Shown: positions 24,688-33,689, counted from the first letter of the stretch. The stretch is DNA of 64,000 nt from JAFGPF01 sp964409485 (GCA_964409485.1 CAYPDM010000001.1:1-64000), one strand, 5' to 3'. The notes: generated by a model not told the origin, from the sequence alone. Made by a program: numbers and translations.

Positions 24688-26568
24688 CTACTGTTTTATT
24701 ACCGCGCCGAATTTACAGGAGTCATAGCAGACCCCGCATTTGATACACATATTCTGGTTAACCACGTGAGGCTCTTTCTTTTCGCCGCTGATAGCGTTCA
24801 TGGAGCAGGCACGCGCGCATAAGCCGCAGCCGGTGCATTTTTCGGGGTCGATACTGTACTGTATCAATTCCCGGCAAACACCGGCAGGGCATTTTTTCTC
24901 ATTAATATGAGCCATATATTCGTCTTTAAAGTATTTCAGGGTGCTGATAACGGGGTTGGCGGCGGTGCGTCCCAGGGCGCACAGCGCCCCGGCATTCAGG
25001 ATTTCCGCCAGGTCCATCATCGTATCCAGGTCTTCCGGTTTTCCCTCGCCGTGGGTAATCCTGTCCAAGATATCGCTCATCTTGGCCAGTCCTTCCCGGC
25101 AGGGAACGCACTTGCCGCAGGACTCTCCTTTAAGGAAATTGATGAAGTAGCGGGCGACATCCACCATGCAGGTATCCTCGTCCATGACTATCATGCCGCC
25201 GGAACCCATCATGGAGCCCAGCTTGGGAAGCTCGTCGAAGTCCACGTGCGTATCCAGGAACTGCTCGGGTATGCAGCCGCCGGAGGGCCCGCCGGTCTGC
25301 ACCGCTTTAAATTTCTTGCCTCCCAGGATACCACCGCCGATGTCATATATCATTTCACGCAGGGTGATACCCATGGGTACTTCCACCAGGCCGGAGTTGT
25401 TTATCTTGCCGACCAAGGAGAATATCATGGTACCCTTGCTGCCGGCCGTGCCGATTTTTGAATACCAGTCGGCGCCTTTATTGATTATCAGCGGTACGTT
25501 GGCCCAGGTCTTGACGTTGTTCAGCAGGCTGGGCTTTTCCCAGAGGCCCTTCTCCGACATGTGGGTGTATTTGGACTTCGGCTCTCCTATCTTGCCTTCC
25601 AGAGAGGCTATAAGGGCGCTCGATTCTCCGCAAACGAAGGCGCCGCCCCCTTTATTTATGGTTATCTTGAAACTAAACCCGGAGTCCAGAATATTTTCGC
25701 CGAGAAAACCGTAGTCCATCGCCTGTTCCAGGGCAATCCTGGCGTGCTCCACGGCCAGGGGGTATTCGTTGCGGACATAGACAAATCCCTGGCTGGCACC
25801 GATGGCGTAGGCGCCGATAATCATGCCTTCGATAACGCTGTGGGGATTTCCTTCCAGGATACTGCGGTCCTGGTAGGCACCGGGGTCGCCCTCGTCGGCG
25901 TTACACAGGACGTATTTTACATCGCTCCTGGAGGTGCGGCATGATTGCCATTTACGCCCGGTAGGGAAGCCGCCGCCGCCCCTGCCGCGCAGCCCGGCGC
26001 TGGTAATTTCATTGACTATCTTATCCGGGTTAAGCTGGAAGAGGGCTTTGCTCAAGGCGGAATATCCGCCGGCGGCGATATATTGCTCGATATCGGTGGG
26101 GTCTATCTCACCGTTGGCGCCCAGGATAAGGCGCGTCTGCTTGTTATAAAACGGAACGTCCGATTCGTAGGTAATTTCCTCGCCGGTGGCGGGGTCAACA
26201 TAGAGCAGCCGCTTGACCGCTTTACCCTGAAGGACTGTCTCGTTAATAATTTCCTGGACATCTTCCGGCTGCACGTGCTGGTAAAATATCTTCTTCGGGC
26301 CGATGACTACAACCGGGCCGCGCTCGCAGAAGCCGTGACATCCCGTTTCCTTAAAATCTATTTTTACCTGGAGCTCACGCTTTTCAATCTCCTCCGCAAA
26401 AGCCTCGACGACCGCCTCGGCGCCCGAGGCACGGCAGCCGGTACCGCCACAAACCGACACGGTGATGCGGCTGGTATCCCGGTTATCCAGTATAGTCTTA
26501 CGAAGCTTCTCCAGCTCTTGGACGTTTTTTAGCTTTTTATCCAGTAATTTTCTAACCTGCTCTACCAT
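24688..26568 (-). CDS. NuoF/HndC-like NAD(P)H-binding flavoprotein, second copy
   Basis: A 626-residue homologue of the protein at 10068-11966 with the same layout. An N-terminal thioredoxin-like [2Fe-2S] domain (CGGTGCRASG, CHGFCERGP) is followed by the FMN/NADH core (GLRGRGGGGFPTGRKW, CNADEGDPGAYQDR), the [4Fe-4S] site SCGKCVPCREG, and a C-terminal two-cluster ferredoxin (CTGCGLCARAC, CIKCGVCYDSC). The start is ATG 26568, preceded by a weak purine-rich site. It overlaps neither neighbour but has gaps of 13 and 18 bp. It should exchange electrons between NAD(P)H and the 2Fe-2S/4Fe-4S subunit encoded next to it. Confidence 0.93.
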   Translation of the reverse strand: MVEQVRKLLDKKLKNVQELEKLRKTILDNRDTSRITVSVCGGTGCRASGAEAVVEAFAEEIEKRELQVKIDFKETGCHGFCERGPVVVIGPKKIFYQHVQPEDVQEIINETVLQGKAVKRLLYVDPATGEEITYESDVPFYNKQTRLILGANGEIDPTDIEQYIAAGGYSALSKALFQLNPDKIVNEITSAGLRGRGGGGFPTGRKWQSCRTSRSDVKYVLCNADEGDPGAYQDRSILEGNPHSVIEGMIIGAYAIGASQGFVYVRNEYPLAVEHARIALEQAMDYGFLGENILDSGFSFKITINKGGGAFVCGESSALIASLEGKIGEPKSKYTHMSEKGLWEKPSLLNNVKTWANVPLIINKGADWYSKIGTAGSKGTMIFSLVGKINNSGLVEVPMGITLREMIYDIGGGILGGKKFKAVQTGGPSGGCIPEQFLDTHVDFDELPKLGSMMGSGGMIVMDEDTCMVDVARYFINFLKGESCGKCVPCREGLAKMSDILDRITHGEGKPEDLDTMMDLAEILNAGALCALGRTAANPVISTLKYFKDEYMAHINEKKCPAGVCRELIQYSIDPEKCTGCGLCARACSMNAISGEKKEPHVVNQNMCIKCGVCYDSCKFGAVIKQ

Positions 26569-26586
26569 ATTTCAGCCCCCTGTTGC

Positions 26587-27084
26587 CTATTTGTAATTTT
26601 TCAGAACTTTTTCGAGTTTTTCCGGATTCACCTGGCTCTCGTATTTCCCATCAACGACCACCACGGGACCGAGGGCGCAACAACCCAGGCAGTTGGCGGT
26701 CTCCAGAGTAAACCTTTCATCTTCCGTGGTTTCACCGGGCTTGAGTCCGAAGTCTCTCTCCATCTTATCGACGAGTCTCTGACCGCCTTTCACGTGGCAC
26801 GCCGTGCCCAGGCAAACGGTAATGGTGTGACGTCCCCTTGGCTTGAGACTGAAGGCCTGGAAAAACGTGGCCACGCTGAAAACCTGTGAGAGAGGAATAT
26901 CCAGCTTCTGGCTGATTTTAATAAGGACATCCTGCGGGATATAATTATATTCAGACTGTATATCCTGTAATAAAGATATCAGCTGTTCCTTCTTATCGAC
27001 GTAGCTGTCAATAAGGGACTCAACCTTATCGGCGTTTTTTTCTATAATAGTGCGTATGGTATCAAAATCCAGTTCAGTGTCCAC
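26587..27084 (-). CDS. NuoE/HndA-like [2Fe-2S] subunit, second copy
   Basis: A 165-residue NuoE-type protein. The four cluster Cys lie in VCLGTACHVKGG and ANCLGCCALGP; the helical N-terminus with LISLLQDIQSEYNYIP is typical. AGGAGGT precedes the ATG at 27084. It is the first gene of the operon nuoE-nuoF-nuoG-like running leftward from the divergent promoter region at 27085-27344. Together the three proteins make a diaphorase or electron-bifurcation module with no hydrogenase, formate dehydrogenase or Hdr gene adjacent. Confidence 0.92.
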   Translation of the reverse strand: MDTELDFDTIRTIIEKNADKVESLIDSYVDKKEQLISLLQDIQSEYNYIPQDVLIKISQKLDIPLSQVFSVATFFQAFSLKPRGRHTITVCLGTACHVKGGQRLVDKMERDFGLKPGETTEDERFTLETANCLGCCALGPVVVVDGKYESQVNPEKLEKVLKNYK

Positions 27085-27296
27085 TTGTTTACCTCCTGAA
27101 TGACCTTTCTACATTAAGATTAATACTTAATGCGTCGTGTTATCGCCCGTTATTACGCCTGTATCCTCTGCAGGTAACCCTTTATATGCAGGGTGTTTCT
27201 TGCTTCCTGTTGCGTAAGTGCACCGTTTTAAGCAAGTATAAAGTTCTAGGCCATTAGTCATACTTGTGTGCAATAATGCGTTATTTTCCCCCAGGC

Positions 27297-27325
27297 TTGA
27301 GTACGGTTACTTAGTTTGATATGAT
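27297..27325 (+). promoter_or_regulatory. Promoter for the response regulator gene
   Basis: TTGAGT (27297-27302), a 17-bp spacer and TATGAT (27320-27325) predict a start near 27332, only about 13 nt before the chosen ATG at 27345, with GGAG in the short leader. The rest of the 260-bp divergent gap shows no clear promoter for the leftward NuoEFG-like genes. Confidence 0.5.
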
Positions 27326-27344
27326 ATTATTGGGTTGGAGAGTC

Positions 27345-28010
27345 ATGAGTGAGATAAGTATTATACTCGGTGAAGACCACATGATAACTCGCCAGGGTAT
27401 CCGCCGCCTGCTGGAAGATGAAAAGGGATTTACTATAGTCGGCGAGGGCAACAACGGCGAAGAAGTAGTGCGGCTGGTAAACGAGCTGAAACCGGACGTG
27501 GTTATCATGGATATCGCCATGCCCAAGCTTAACGGTATAGAAGCCACCCGGCAAATAAAGCTGTCCAATCCCCGCACCGGCGTATTGATACTTAGCGCCT
27601 ATGACGACGATGAATACGTTTTCGCTTTGCTGAAAGCCGGCGCGGCCGGCTACCTCCTGAAGAGTGTCAGCGGCGACGAATTGATACGCGCGGTTAAAGC
27701 AATCAATAAGGGAGAGCCGGTCCTCGCACCCTCCATAGCGATGAAGGTAATGAACTATTTCAAACTTCCGGAAAAGGTACCAACGATGGAAGCAGACGCC
27801 GAGCACCTAAGCGGCCGGGAAATTGATGTTATCAGGCTGGCGGCAAAAGGCCTGACGAATAAAGAGATTGCGGATAATCTGCACCTAAGCTATCGCACCA
27901 TTGAAGGTCATTTGAGAGACATCTTCAACAAACTGGGAGTCGGCTCGCGTACCGAGGCGGTTCTTTACGGTTTAAAGAAGGGCTGGTTCACGCTTGAGGA
28001 GCTGGTATAA
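27345..28010 (+). CDS. NarL/FixJ-type response regulator
   Basis: A 221-residue DNA-binding response regulator. The receiver domain (residues about 4-120) has the acidic pair in ILGEDHMI, the phosphoacceptor Asp56 in VVIMDIAMPKLNG, and the conserved Lys in LLKSVSGDEL. The C-terminal LuxR-type helix-turn-helix reads LSGREIDVIRLAAKGLTNKEIADNLHLS, followed by TIEGHLRDIFNKLGV. I chose ATG 27345, after GGAG, over an earlier ATG at 27321 because the receiver domain starts here. It is followed 44 bp later by a histidine kinase that is surely its partner. Divergence from the NuoEFG-like operon makes that operon a plausible target. Confidence 0.93.
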   Translation: MSEISIILGEDHMITRQGIRRLLEDEKGFTIVGEGNNGEEVVRLVNELKPDVVIMDIAMPKLNGIEATRQIKLSNPRTGVLILSAYDDDEYVFALLKAGAAGYLLKSVSGDELIRAVKAINKGEPVLAPSIAMKVMNYFKLPEKVPTMEADAEHLSGREIDVIRLAAKGLTNKEIADNLHLSYRTIEGHLRDIFNKLGVGSRTEAVLYGLKKGWFTLEELV

Positions 28011-28054
28011 CCAGCTTTCAATAATGAATTTTAACAAACCGGCAAAGTATATAT

Positions 28055-29137
28055 ATGCCACTTAGTTCAAAAACGCTTTCAAAAATTATCGACGGCTCGG
28101 CTATTCCTTCTTTTGTAATCAACAGAGACCACACTGTCACGCACTGGAACAGCGCTATCGAGGCTCTCACTTCAAGAAGAAGAGACGAGATAATCGGGAG
28201 CGATAGCCACTGGCGCGCATTTTATTCCGAAAAAAGACCCTGCATGGCGGATTTAATCGTGAGCGGTTCATCCGCTAAAGAAATCGAGGTCCATTACCGG
28301 GACAAATGCCGTAAATCCCCTCTTATCAAAGGCGCTTACGAGGCCGAAGATTTTTTCCCGGACCTCTCCAATCAGGGCAAATGGCTCCATTTCACGGCGA
28401 GTCCTATTAAGGACGACCGGGGAGAGATAATCGGCGCAATAGAGACCGTTATCGATGTCAGCGAACGTAAAATACTTGAGAATAACCTGCGGTATTATTT
28501 ACAGCAAATAACCAAGGCCCAGGAGGAGGAGCGTAAATATATCGCGCGGGAGCTCCATGATGACATGGCCCAGATTCTGGGTTCTCTTTCACGGCGGGTG
28601 GATAACCTGCTCCGCAAGCAGCATAATTTCGGGCCACACGAGGTTGCCGCTTTGCAGGATATCCAGGCCCTTCTCAACCAGGGATTACAGTCCATGCAAA
28701 GTTTTATTCAGAATCTTCGCCCTTCATTATTAGACGACCTGGGTCTGGTCCCGGCTTTACGCTCTTTAACCAACAGCCTTGAAAACACGGACGGTATAAT
28801 TACCGACTTTTCCGTAAATGATGAGGAGAGGCGCTTTACGGGTGAAATAGAACTATCGCTATTCCGCATCGTCCAGGAAGGGCTAAACAACATCCGAAAG
28901 CACGCCCAGGCAACCAAGGCCAGGGTATCGGTAGAATTTACCGCCAACGGGATAAATCTCACCGTCAGCGATAACGGCAGCGGCTTTGAACTGGAAGGCA
29001 ACATGGATGACCTTCCCCGCAACGGCAAGCTCGGCCTGATGGGAATAAAGGAGCGGGTATGGTTACTGGGCGGAACCATAGAGGTAAATTCTGAACCGGG
29101 ACAAGGGACTACCCTGCATATCCATGTTCCGGCCTGA
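28055..29137 (+). CDS. Cytoplasmic PAS histidine kinase (HisKA_3 type)
   Basis: A 360-residue sensor kinase without membrane segments. A PAS domain (residues about 8-140) is followed by the DHp helix with EEERKYIARELHDDMAQIL, where His168 is the phosphoacceptor of the NarX/DesK class. The ATPase domain has LFRIVQEGLNNIRKHAQA (N box), VSDNGSGF and LGLMGIKERV (G boxes). Cys63 and Cys85 lie in the PAS domain and could sense redox state or bind a cofactor, which is inference. It sits directly downstream of its response regulator, and together they form a cytosolic two-component system, probably reading an internal redox or metabolic signal. Confidence 0.92.
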   Translation: MPLSSKTLSKIIDGSAIPSFVINRDHTVTHWNSAIEALTSRRRDEIIGSDSHWRAFYSEKRPCMADLIVSGSSAKEIEVHYRDKCRKSPLIKGAYEAEDFFPDLSNQGKWLHFTASPIKDDRGEIIGAIETVIDVSERKILENNLRYYLQQITKAQEEERKYIARELHDDMAQILGSLSRRVDNLLRKQHNFGPHEVAALQDIQALLNQGLQSMQSFIQNLRPSLLDDLGLVPALRSLTNSLENTDGIITDFSVNDEERRFTGEIELSLFRIVQEGLNNIRKHAQATKARVSVEFTANGINLTVSDNGSGFELEGNMDDLPRNGKLGLMGIKERVWLLGGTIEVNSEPGQGTTLHIHVPA

Positions 29138-29184
29138 TAATTGAACCCTCTCCCGCCGTGTAAGTTCTATATAGAGCTACTTTT

Positions 29185-30060
29185 CTACGAATATTTGCCG
29201 AGTTCAGCCAGACAGTCAACGATTCTCGGTACTGCGTAGCGGGTGGCATGAGGAGGGGCATTACAGCAGGTCTTAACGATCAGCCTGCCCTGGCAACAAT
29301 CATCGGCGGCACGTTTTACAATTTCAGCCAACCTGGGATAAGCCCCTTCGGTTAACGCCGCAGTGCCGTAACTATCCCGGTGAGTGTCCATGCCGCACAA
29401 CCAGTAAATCATTTCCGGCTTAAATTCCCTGATTCTCTCCGGAACTTCTCTTTCAACATTGCTGATTTCTTCTTCATCGGAGGAGCCGTGGGGGAAACAT
29501 AGCTTCGTTTTACTTTCCAGCCTATCTTCAGAGTCATACACCCAGGAAAAACTATCGCAGAAACAGATATGCAGGACATCCTCATCGTTTTGATACAGGT
29601 CCCTGACGCCATCGGCGTGATGGGTATCGGTATCCACTATGGCAAATCTCCTGCCCAGAGATTTTGCACGGGCGTGCGGAATACCGAGACCGATAACGTT
29701 GAAATAACACCCGCCCCAGGCATTATCACGGTGCGCGTGGTGACCGCCTACCCCGGCAATGACCAAGGCGTTATCTATTTCTCCCTTTAAGACTTTTTCC
29801 GTGGCGCCTATCATACCGCCAACCGAGTAGAGCGAGACCCTCCACCATTGAGTCTTCCTCACCTCGTCTATCCACTCCCGACTGTGGAGGCGGGCTATTT
29901 CTTCTTCCGTGGCCGGCTTCGACTCAAACCAGGTCACGTTCGGTTCATTGAAAAGCCCCTCATTTTTTATACTTTGAAACCCTTCTTCGACACCCATAGC
30001 CAGACTGTTATAGGCCTCTTTCCCGCAGACGTCGTGATAAAATACGCCGGTTCTTTTCAT
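29185..30060 (-). CDS. Histone deacetylase-fold (HDAC/AcuC-like) hydrolase
   Basis: A 291-residue protein of the arginase/deacetylase fold. Signature segments are the His pair in AGVGGHHAHRDNAWGGCYFN, the zinc-binding IVDTDTHHADGVRDLY (Asp and His), and the later CGMDTHRDSYG (Asp). Bacterial members remove acetyl groups from acetyl-CoA synthetase, polyamines or other small amides. GAGGAGG suits the second in-frame ATG (30060), 7 nt away, better than the one at 30066. It is convergent with the histidine kinase gene and 40 bp from the queA stop. The substrate is unknown. Confidence 0.85.
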   Translation of the reverse strand: MKRTGVFYHDVCGKEAYNSLAMGVEEGFQSIKNEGLFNEPNVTWFESKPATEEEIARLHSREWIDEVRKTQWWRVSLYSVGGMIGATEKVLKGEIDNALVIAGVGGHHAHRDNAWGGCYFNVIGLGIPHARAKSLGRRFAIVDTDTHHADGVRDLYQNDEDVLHICFCDSFSWVYDSEDRLESKTKLCFPHGSSDEEEISNVEREVPERIREFKPEMIYWLCGMDTHRDSYGTAALTEGAYPRLAEIVKRAADDCCQGRLIVKTCCNAPPHATRYAVPRIVDCLAELGKYS

Positions 30061-30105
30061 ATTCATTCCTCCTCGTCAGGGAGACGGTATTATATATAGT
30101 CTCCA

Positions 30106-31125
30106 TTATATAATAAGCATCGCGTCGCCGAAGCTGTAAAAGCGGTAATTCTGCGCTATCGCCTCCTGATACGCTTTGACGATAAACTTACTGCCGCCGA
30201 AGGCCGTAACCAGCATCAGCAGAGTCGACTTCGGGAGGTGAAAGTTCGTGACCATCGCATCGACCGTACGGAAGCGGTGCCCCGGCAGTATAAACAGGTC
30301 CGCCCAGTCCTGAAAAGGCTCGAGGTCTCCGGACCGGCTGACCTGCGCCGCCTGCTCCAGGAGCCTTACCGAGGTAGTGCCGACGCAGATAATACGGCGC
30401 CCCTCCCGCTTTGCCCGCGATAGCTCGTCGGCGGTCTCTTCATCGATGACGCCATATTCTCTATAGATAGTATGCTCGCGCGGGTTATCTTCAGCGACCG
30501 GCCGGAACGTATCCAGTCCCACGTGCAGTGTAACAAACAGACATCTTATGCCCCTCCCCTCGATTTTAGCCAGCAGCTCCGGCGTGAAGTGCAGGCCGGC
30601 CGTCGGCGCGGCTACGCTGCCGACTACCCGGGCATAGATAGTCTGGTATCGCTCCGGGGTTTCCAGCGGCGCACGTATGTACGGCGGCAACGGCACTTCG
30701 CCCGCCGCCGACAGGAGTGATTCATCGGAGAAACGTATTGTCCTGATGCCGCCCGCCCCTTCACCGATAACCTCTGATAAAATTCCCACGCTGTTAATTT
30801 CTACCTCCGCCCCGATTTTCAGACGGCGGGCGGGCTTTACCAGCGCCTCCCATATATTGCGTTCCGTGCGCCGCAGCAGCAATATCTCCACTTTGCCGCC
30901 GCTGCCGACCCTCCTGCCTTTGAGTCGGGCGGGAATAACGCGGCTGTCATTGAATACCAGGACATCGCCGTCAGACAGGTAATCTGTAATCTCAAAGAAC
31001 CGCCGGTGCTCGATGGAACCTTCCTGCCGGTTCAGCACCATAAGACGGGAGTTGTCTCTCGGTTCGATGGGGGTCTGGGCGATAAGCCCGGCGGGAAGGG
31101 AATAATCAAAATCGCTTGTTTTCAT
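30106..31125 (-). CDS. queA: tRNA preQ1 ribosyltransferase-isomerase QueA
   Basis: A 339-residue enzyme of queuosine biosynthesis that moves ribose from S-adenosylmethionine onto preQ1 in tRNA. The true start is the ATG at 31125 giving MKTSDFDYSLPAGLIAQTPI, the standard QueA N-terminus; the open frame extends upstream but is not homologous. Later signatures are VLVFNDSRVIPARLKG, VAAPTAGLHFTPELL, VTLHVGLDTFRPV, VGTTSVRLLE, VDAMVTNFHLPKSTLLMLV and the terminal YRFYSFGDAMLI. Length is normal. It diverges from a small zinc-ribbon gene across an 85-bp gap. Confidence 0.96.
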   Translation of the reverse strand: MKTSDFDYSLPAGLIAQTPIEPRDNSRLMVLNRQEGSIEHRRFFEITDYLSDGDVLVFNDSRVIPARLKGRRVGSGGKVEILLLRRTERNIWEALVKPARRLKIGAEVEINSVGILSEVIGEGAGGIRTIRFSDESLLSAAGEVPLPPYIRAPLETPERYQTIYARVVGSVAAPTAGLHFTPELLAKIEGRGIRCLFVTLHVGLDTFRPVAEDNPREHTIYREYGVIDEETADELSRAKREGRRIICVGTTSVRLLEQAAQVSRSGDLEPFQDWADLFILPGHRFRTVDAMVTNFHLPKSTLLMLVTAFGGSKFIVKAYQEAIAQNYRFYSFGDAMLII

Positions 31126-31180
31126 CGGCGTCACACGAATTTTTCCAATACCATGATACCGTGCGAGCGGTGGAAAGGCA

Positions 31181-31204
31181 ATTATAGCTTCGGGATGGTA
31201 TAAT
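31181..31204. promoter_or_regulatory. Divergent -10 elements between queA and the zinc-ribbon gene
   Basis: TATAAT is present on the plus strand at 31199-31204, seven bases before the zinc-ribbon ATG. Another TATAAT lies on the minus strand at 31186-31181, about 55 bp before the queA ATG. Neither has a good -35. The plus-strand transcript would be nearly leaderless. Confidence 0.4.
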
Positions 31205-31210
31205 AGTAAT

Positions 31211-31420
31211 ATGGCAAAGCTCAATACAGATAAATTCGCCGCCTGCCCCCTGGGTCCGCCGGCCTGGCGATACGAGTGCCGGGAATGCGGCCACAAGTTT
31301 AATATGGCGGCGCCGAAGGGTCCTTCCGAGGAGAAAAAACGCGCCTGCCCCAAGTGCCAGAGCAAGGACATCAAGAGGTTAAACACGGTTAAGTCAGAGG
31401 CCTGCCCGCCCGGCGGCTGA
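31211..31420 (+). CDS. Small zinc-ribbon protein
   Basis: A 69-residue protein. Two Cys pairs, CREC and CPKC, spaced 20 residues apart, form a zinc ribbon, with further Cys near both ends (AACPLGPP and EACPPGG). No other domain fits. There is no ribosome-binding site before the ATG, but a perfect TATAAT lies 7 bp upstream, consistent with a leaderless transcript. Function unknown; such proteins bind nucleic acid or act as metal chaperones. The mobile patch begins just downstream. Confidence 0.6.
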   Translation: MAKLNTDKFAACPLGPPAWRYECRECGHKFNMAAPKGPSEEKKRACPKCQSKDIKRLNTVKSEACPPGG

Positions 31421-31476
31421 TAAGTTTATAAATACCGGGCCGTGAGCCCTATTTTCCCCTCACCTCCCCCATATTT

Positions 31477-33162
31477 TTATGGTGAACCTATCCCCCTGTG
31501 TCCCCCTTCCCTTGGGTATGGGGAAGTGATAATGAGCGCAGTCTCATTTCCTTCTTTATTCGTCTTGTCCAAGGTCTGTGTCGGTATTGTCCCCTTGATT
31601 TCGACACGCTCTGGATAAACGATTACTTTGACATTGAACCGTTGGAGTATAGTCCTCTGGTGATCCTTCATTGCTTCTTGCTTTTCACGGGGATCATCAC
31701 CCTCCCGGTAATCCATCGTTGCCTCTATGGATCTCACTACCATGTCCGTCATCTCGAACCCGTATGTATCCGTGGGGCCGCGCGTGCCGCCCAAATCTCC
31801 GAAGATACCCGAGTCAGTAACGAGAAGCGAGCCCTTATTCAAGACCTCTTTGACCATGTCGATGCGTATACCGAGATTAATCATATCAGCCAATTCTCCG
31901 AGGTTTATGTTATAGTGGCACTTAAGGAGGTCCGATTCTTCCTTCTTCAGTCTTTTGAGCTTTAACTTGTAAGCGCTTTCACTTACCGCCCCGTCGGCAA
32001 AAGCCATGCCCAATCTTTCCTCCTTGGCCCTCACTGCCTCGAGCTTGCTTTCAGTGGCCATGCTCTCAGCCCCGATTTCCCTCCTTCTCTCCTCCAGTTC
32101 GACAAGGGACCTATTAATACATTCAACCAACTTTCCGGAATCGTTTAATACCTCCTTAACCTTCTCCCATACTCCCTGCTCCAGCCAGTCCGCCCTGACG
32201 TACGGCAATTCACAGCGTTTCTCATCCCGGCTGTTCCGGCTCACGCGACCTCGACAGGCGTAATAGCGATTTTCACTGGGTTTCTTACGAATGCACTTCA
32301 GGACGTGGCCGCACTCGCCGCAGAAACACATACCCTGAAGTAGCCAGCCCTTCGGGTCTGCCCGCACGCTACGGGCATTTTCCCGCCTCTGCTGCGCCTG
32401 CTGCCAGGTGCTCTCATCGATAATCGCCGGCATCGGTATGCCTATCCGGTGCCGACCTTTGTAACCGGGATGGATCAGCATCTCATGTACTTTACTGTAG
32501 CGCCATTCGACCCCGTCACGGGTATGCACACTGTCCCTTTTAAGAACAGCTACGATAGAGTTGATACACATCCGGTTCTTGACATATAGGTCGTAAACGT
32601 GTCGGACTATTTCGGCCTCCTCCGGTACCACATTCCACTTCTTTTCTTTCCGCAACCAGTTGTAACCGTAAAGTGTGCGGCCTCCCGGCCAGATGCCCCC
32701 GCTGATAAGATACCGGCGGCTGTCCCTTACCCTCTCGCCGATTCTTCCACGCTCAAACTCGGCAATGACTCCCATGATCTGCACCGCAAACTTACCGTAG
32801 GGTGTTGATGTGTCGAGTCCCTCCTGGGTGGACACGAACTTGATACCCATCTGTTCCAGGTTATGGAGATGGTTCAAGAGAAGCCTGAGATTACGGAAAA
32901 AGCGGTCCAGCTTGCACACCGCGACAATATTGAAGCTGCACCGACCCGCATCGATAAGTAGCCTCTTCAGCGCGGGTCTGTCATCAGTACCACCGCTGAA
33001 GCCTCCGTCGATGTACTCATCGGCAATCTCCCAGCTCTGACTCTTTGCATAGGCCTTGAGGGCAGCTATCTGGGCTTCGATTGAGACACCCTCCGTGGCC
33101 TGCTCCTGTGAACTTACCCGGGCATAAATAGCCACCCTTTGTTGTTTATTGTCCGTATTCAT
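31477..33162 (-). CDS. Large serine recombinase (integrase/resolvase)
   Basis: A 561-residue large serine recombinase that cuts and rejoins DNA at specific att sites. The catalytic domain starts RVAIYARVSSQEQ with nucleophile Ser17, followed by DGGFSGGTDDRPALKRLL, CKLDRFFRNLRLL and GVIAEFERGRIGERV. The recombinase domain (residues about 160-260) precedes a zinc ribbon with CFCGECGHVLKC, a Cys in YYACRG and a Cys in KRCELP. A coiled-coil segment (residues about 340-420, ELEERRREIGAE) follows, as in phage integrases. It is translated 30 bp after the small gene at 33193-33621. It marks an integrated or formerly mobile segment; no direct-repeat att pair could be recognised by eye. Confidence 0.93.
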   Translation of the reverse strand: MNTDNKQQRVAIYARVSSQEQATEGVSIEAQIAALKAYAKSQSWEIADEYIDGGFSGGTDDRPALKRLLIDAGRCSFNIVAVCKLDRFFRNLRLLLNHLHNLEQMGIKFVSTQEGLDTSTPYGKFAVQIMGVIAEFERGRIGERVRDSRRYLISGGIWPGGRTLYGYNWLRKEKKWNVVPEEAEIVRHVYDLYVKNRMCINSIVAVLKRDSVHTRDGVEWRYSKVHEMLIHPGYKGRHRIGIPMPAIIDESTWQQAQQRRENARSVRADPKGWLLQGMCFCGECGHVLKCIRKKPSENRYYACRGRVSRNSRDEKRCELPYVRADWLEQGVWEKVKEVLNDSGKLVECINRSLVELEERRREIGAESMATESKLEAVRAKEERLGMAFADGAVSESAYKLKLKRLKKEESDLLKCHYNINLGELADMINLGIRIDMVKEVLNKGSLLVTDSGIFGDLGGTRGPTDTYGFEMTDMVVRSIEATMDYREGDDPREKQEAMKDHQRTILQRFNVKVIVYPERVEIKGTIPTQTLDKTNKEGNETALIITSPYPREGGHRGIGSP

Positions 33163-33192
33163 ATTTCTGACCTCCCAAATATGGTTTTGTGG

Positions 33193-33621
33193 TTATTGTT
33201 GATTAATCTTTTCATTAGACTTATCCAGATAAATGTCCTTTAAACTATATGTGCCGTCTCCCAGATACCTGAAATAATCCCTTTTTGAGCCGTAGTATCT
33301 CTGTGAGGGGTGGTTAGCCGCACTGGCAATAACATGAGATCCCCAGCTGTTACGCTTCAGAGTGGGGTATCTCTCCAGAGCGACACCGTAGAGTTGGGCG
33401 GCTGAAAACCGGTTCTCGCCGGTCATGATCACCATCTCCCTCGCTGTTTCGAGGACAACATCGAACAATGTTCTTCCCTTTTCCAGGGAGATGCGCTTCT
33501 GTTTCGTGTGTGCCGACTCAAAACTGATGGCGGTTTCCGCCCTGTTTATGGTGATGGTAATTGAGCCTTCATTGATCCGAACCACCCCGGATACGGGGAT
33601 ACTGAAAGGTATTTCTTGCAT
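33193..33621 (-). CDS. Recombinase-associated protein of unknown function
   Basis: A 142-residue soluble protein in operon with the serine recombinase. The first 55 residues look like beta strands (ISIPVSGVVRINEGSITITI is split around residue 10-25). The C-terminal part has an alpha-rich segment ending NSWGSHVIASAANHPSQRYY, then a Tyr-rich DYFRYLGDGTYSL. That last pattern resembles small winged-helix domains that accompany restriction or mobile-element proteins. I cannot name a family with certainty. GGAGG lies 7 nt before the ATG. A directionality factor or the repressor of its own promoter are the obvious guesses. Confidence 0.6.
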   Translation of the reverse strand: MQEIPFSIPVSGVVRINEGSITITINRAETAISFESAHTKQKRISLEKGRTLFDVVLETAREMVIMTGENRFSAAQLYGVALERYPTLKRNSWGSHVIASAANHPSQRYYGSKRDYFRYLGDGTYSLKDIYLDKSNEKINQQ

Positions 33622-33660
33622 TTAGCGCCTCCGTTACCTATTTTAAGCCTGCTAACGTAT

Positions 33661-33689
33661 ACTGTAATACTACTACAGTTAATTGTCAA
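33661..33689 (-). promoter_or_regulatory. Promoter with overlapping palindromic operator for the recombinase operon
   Basis: On the minus strand TTGACA (33689-33684) and TACAGT (33666-33661) are separated by 17 bp. The -10 and most of the spacer lie inside a 19-bp imperfect palindrome (33661-33679; arms ACTGTAATA and TACTACAGT, one mismatch). A protein bound there would block RNA polymerase. The start would be near 33654, leaving a leader of about 33 nt before the ATG at 33621. Confidence 0.65.
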
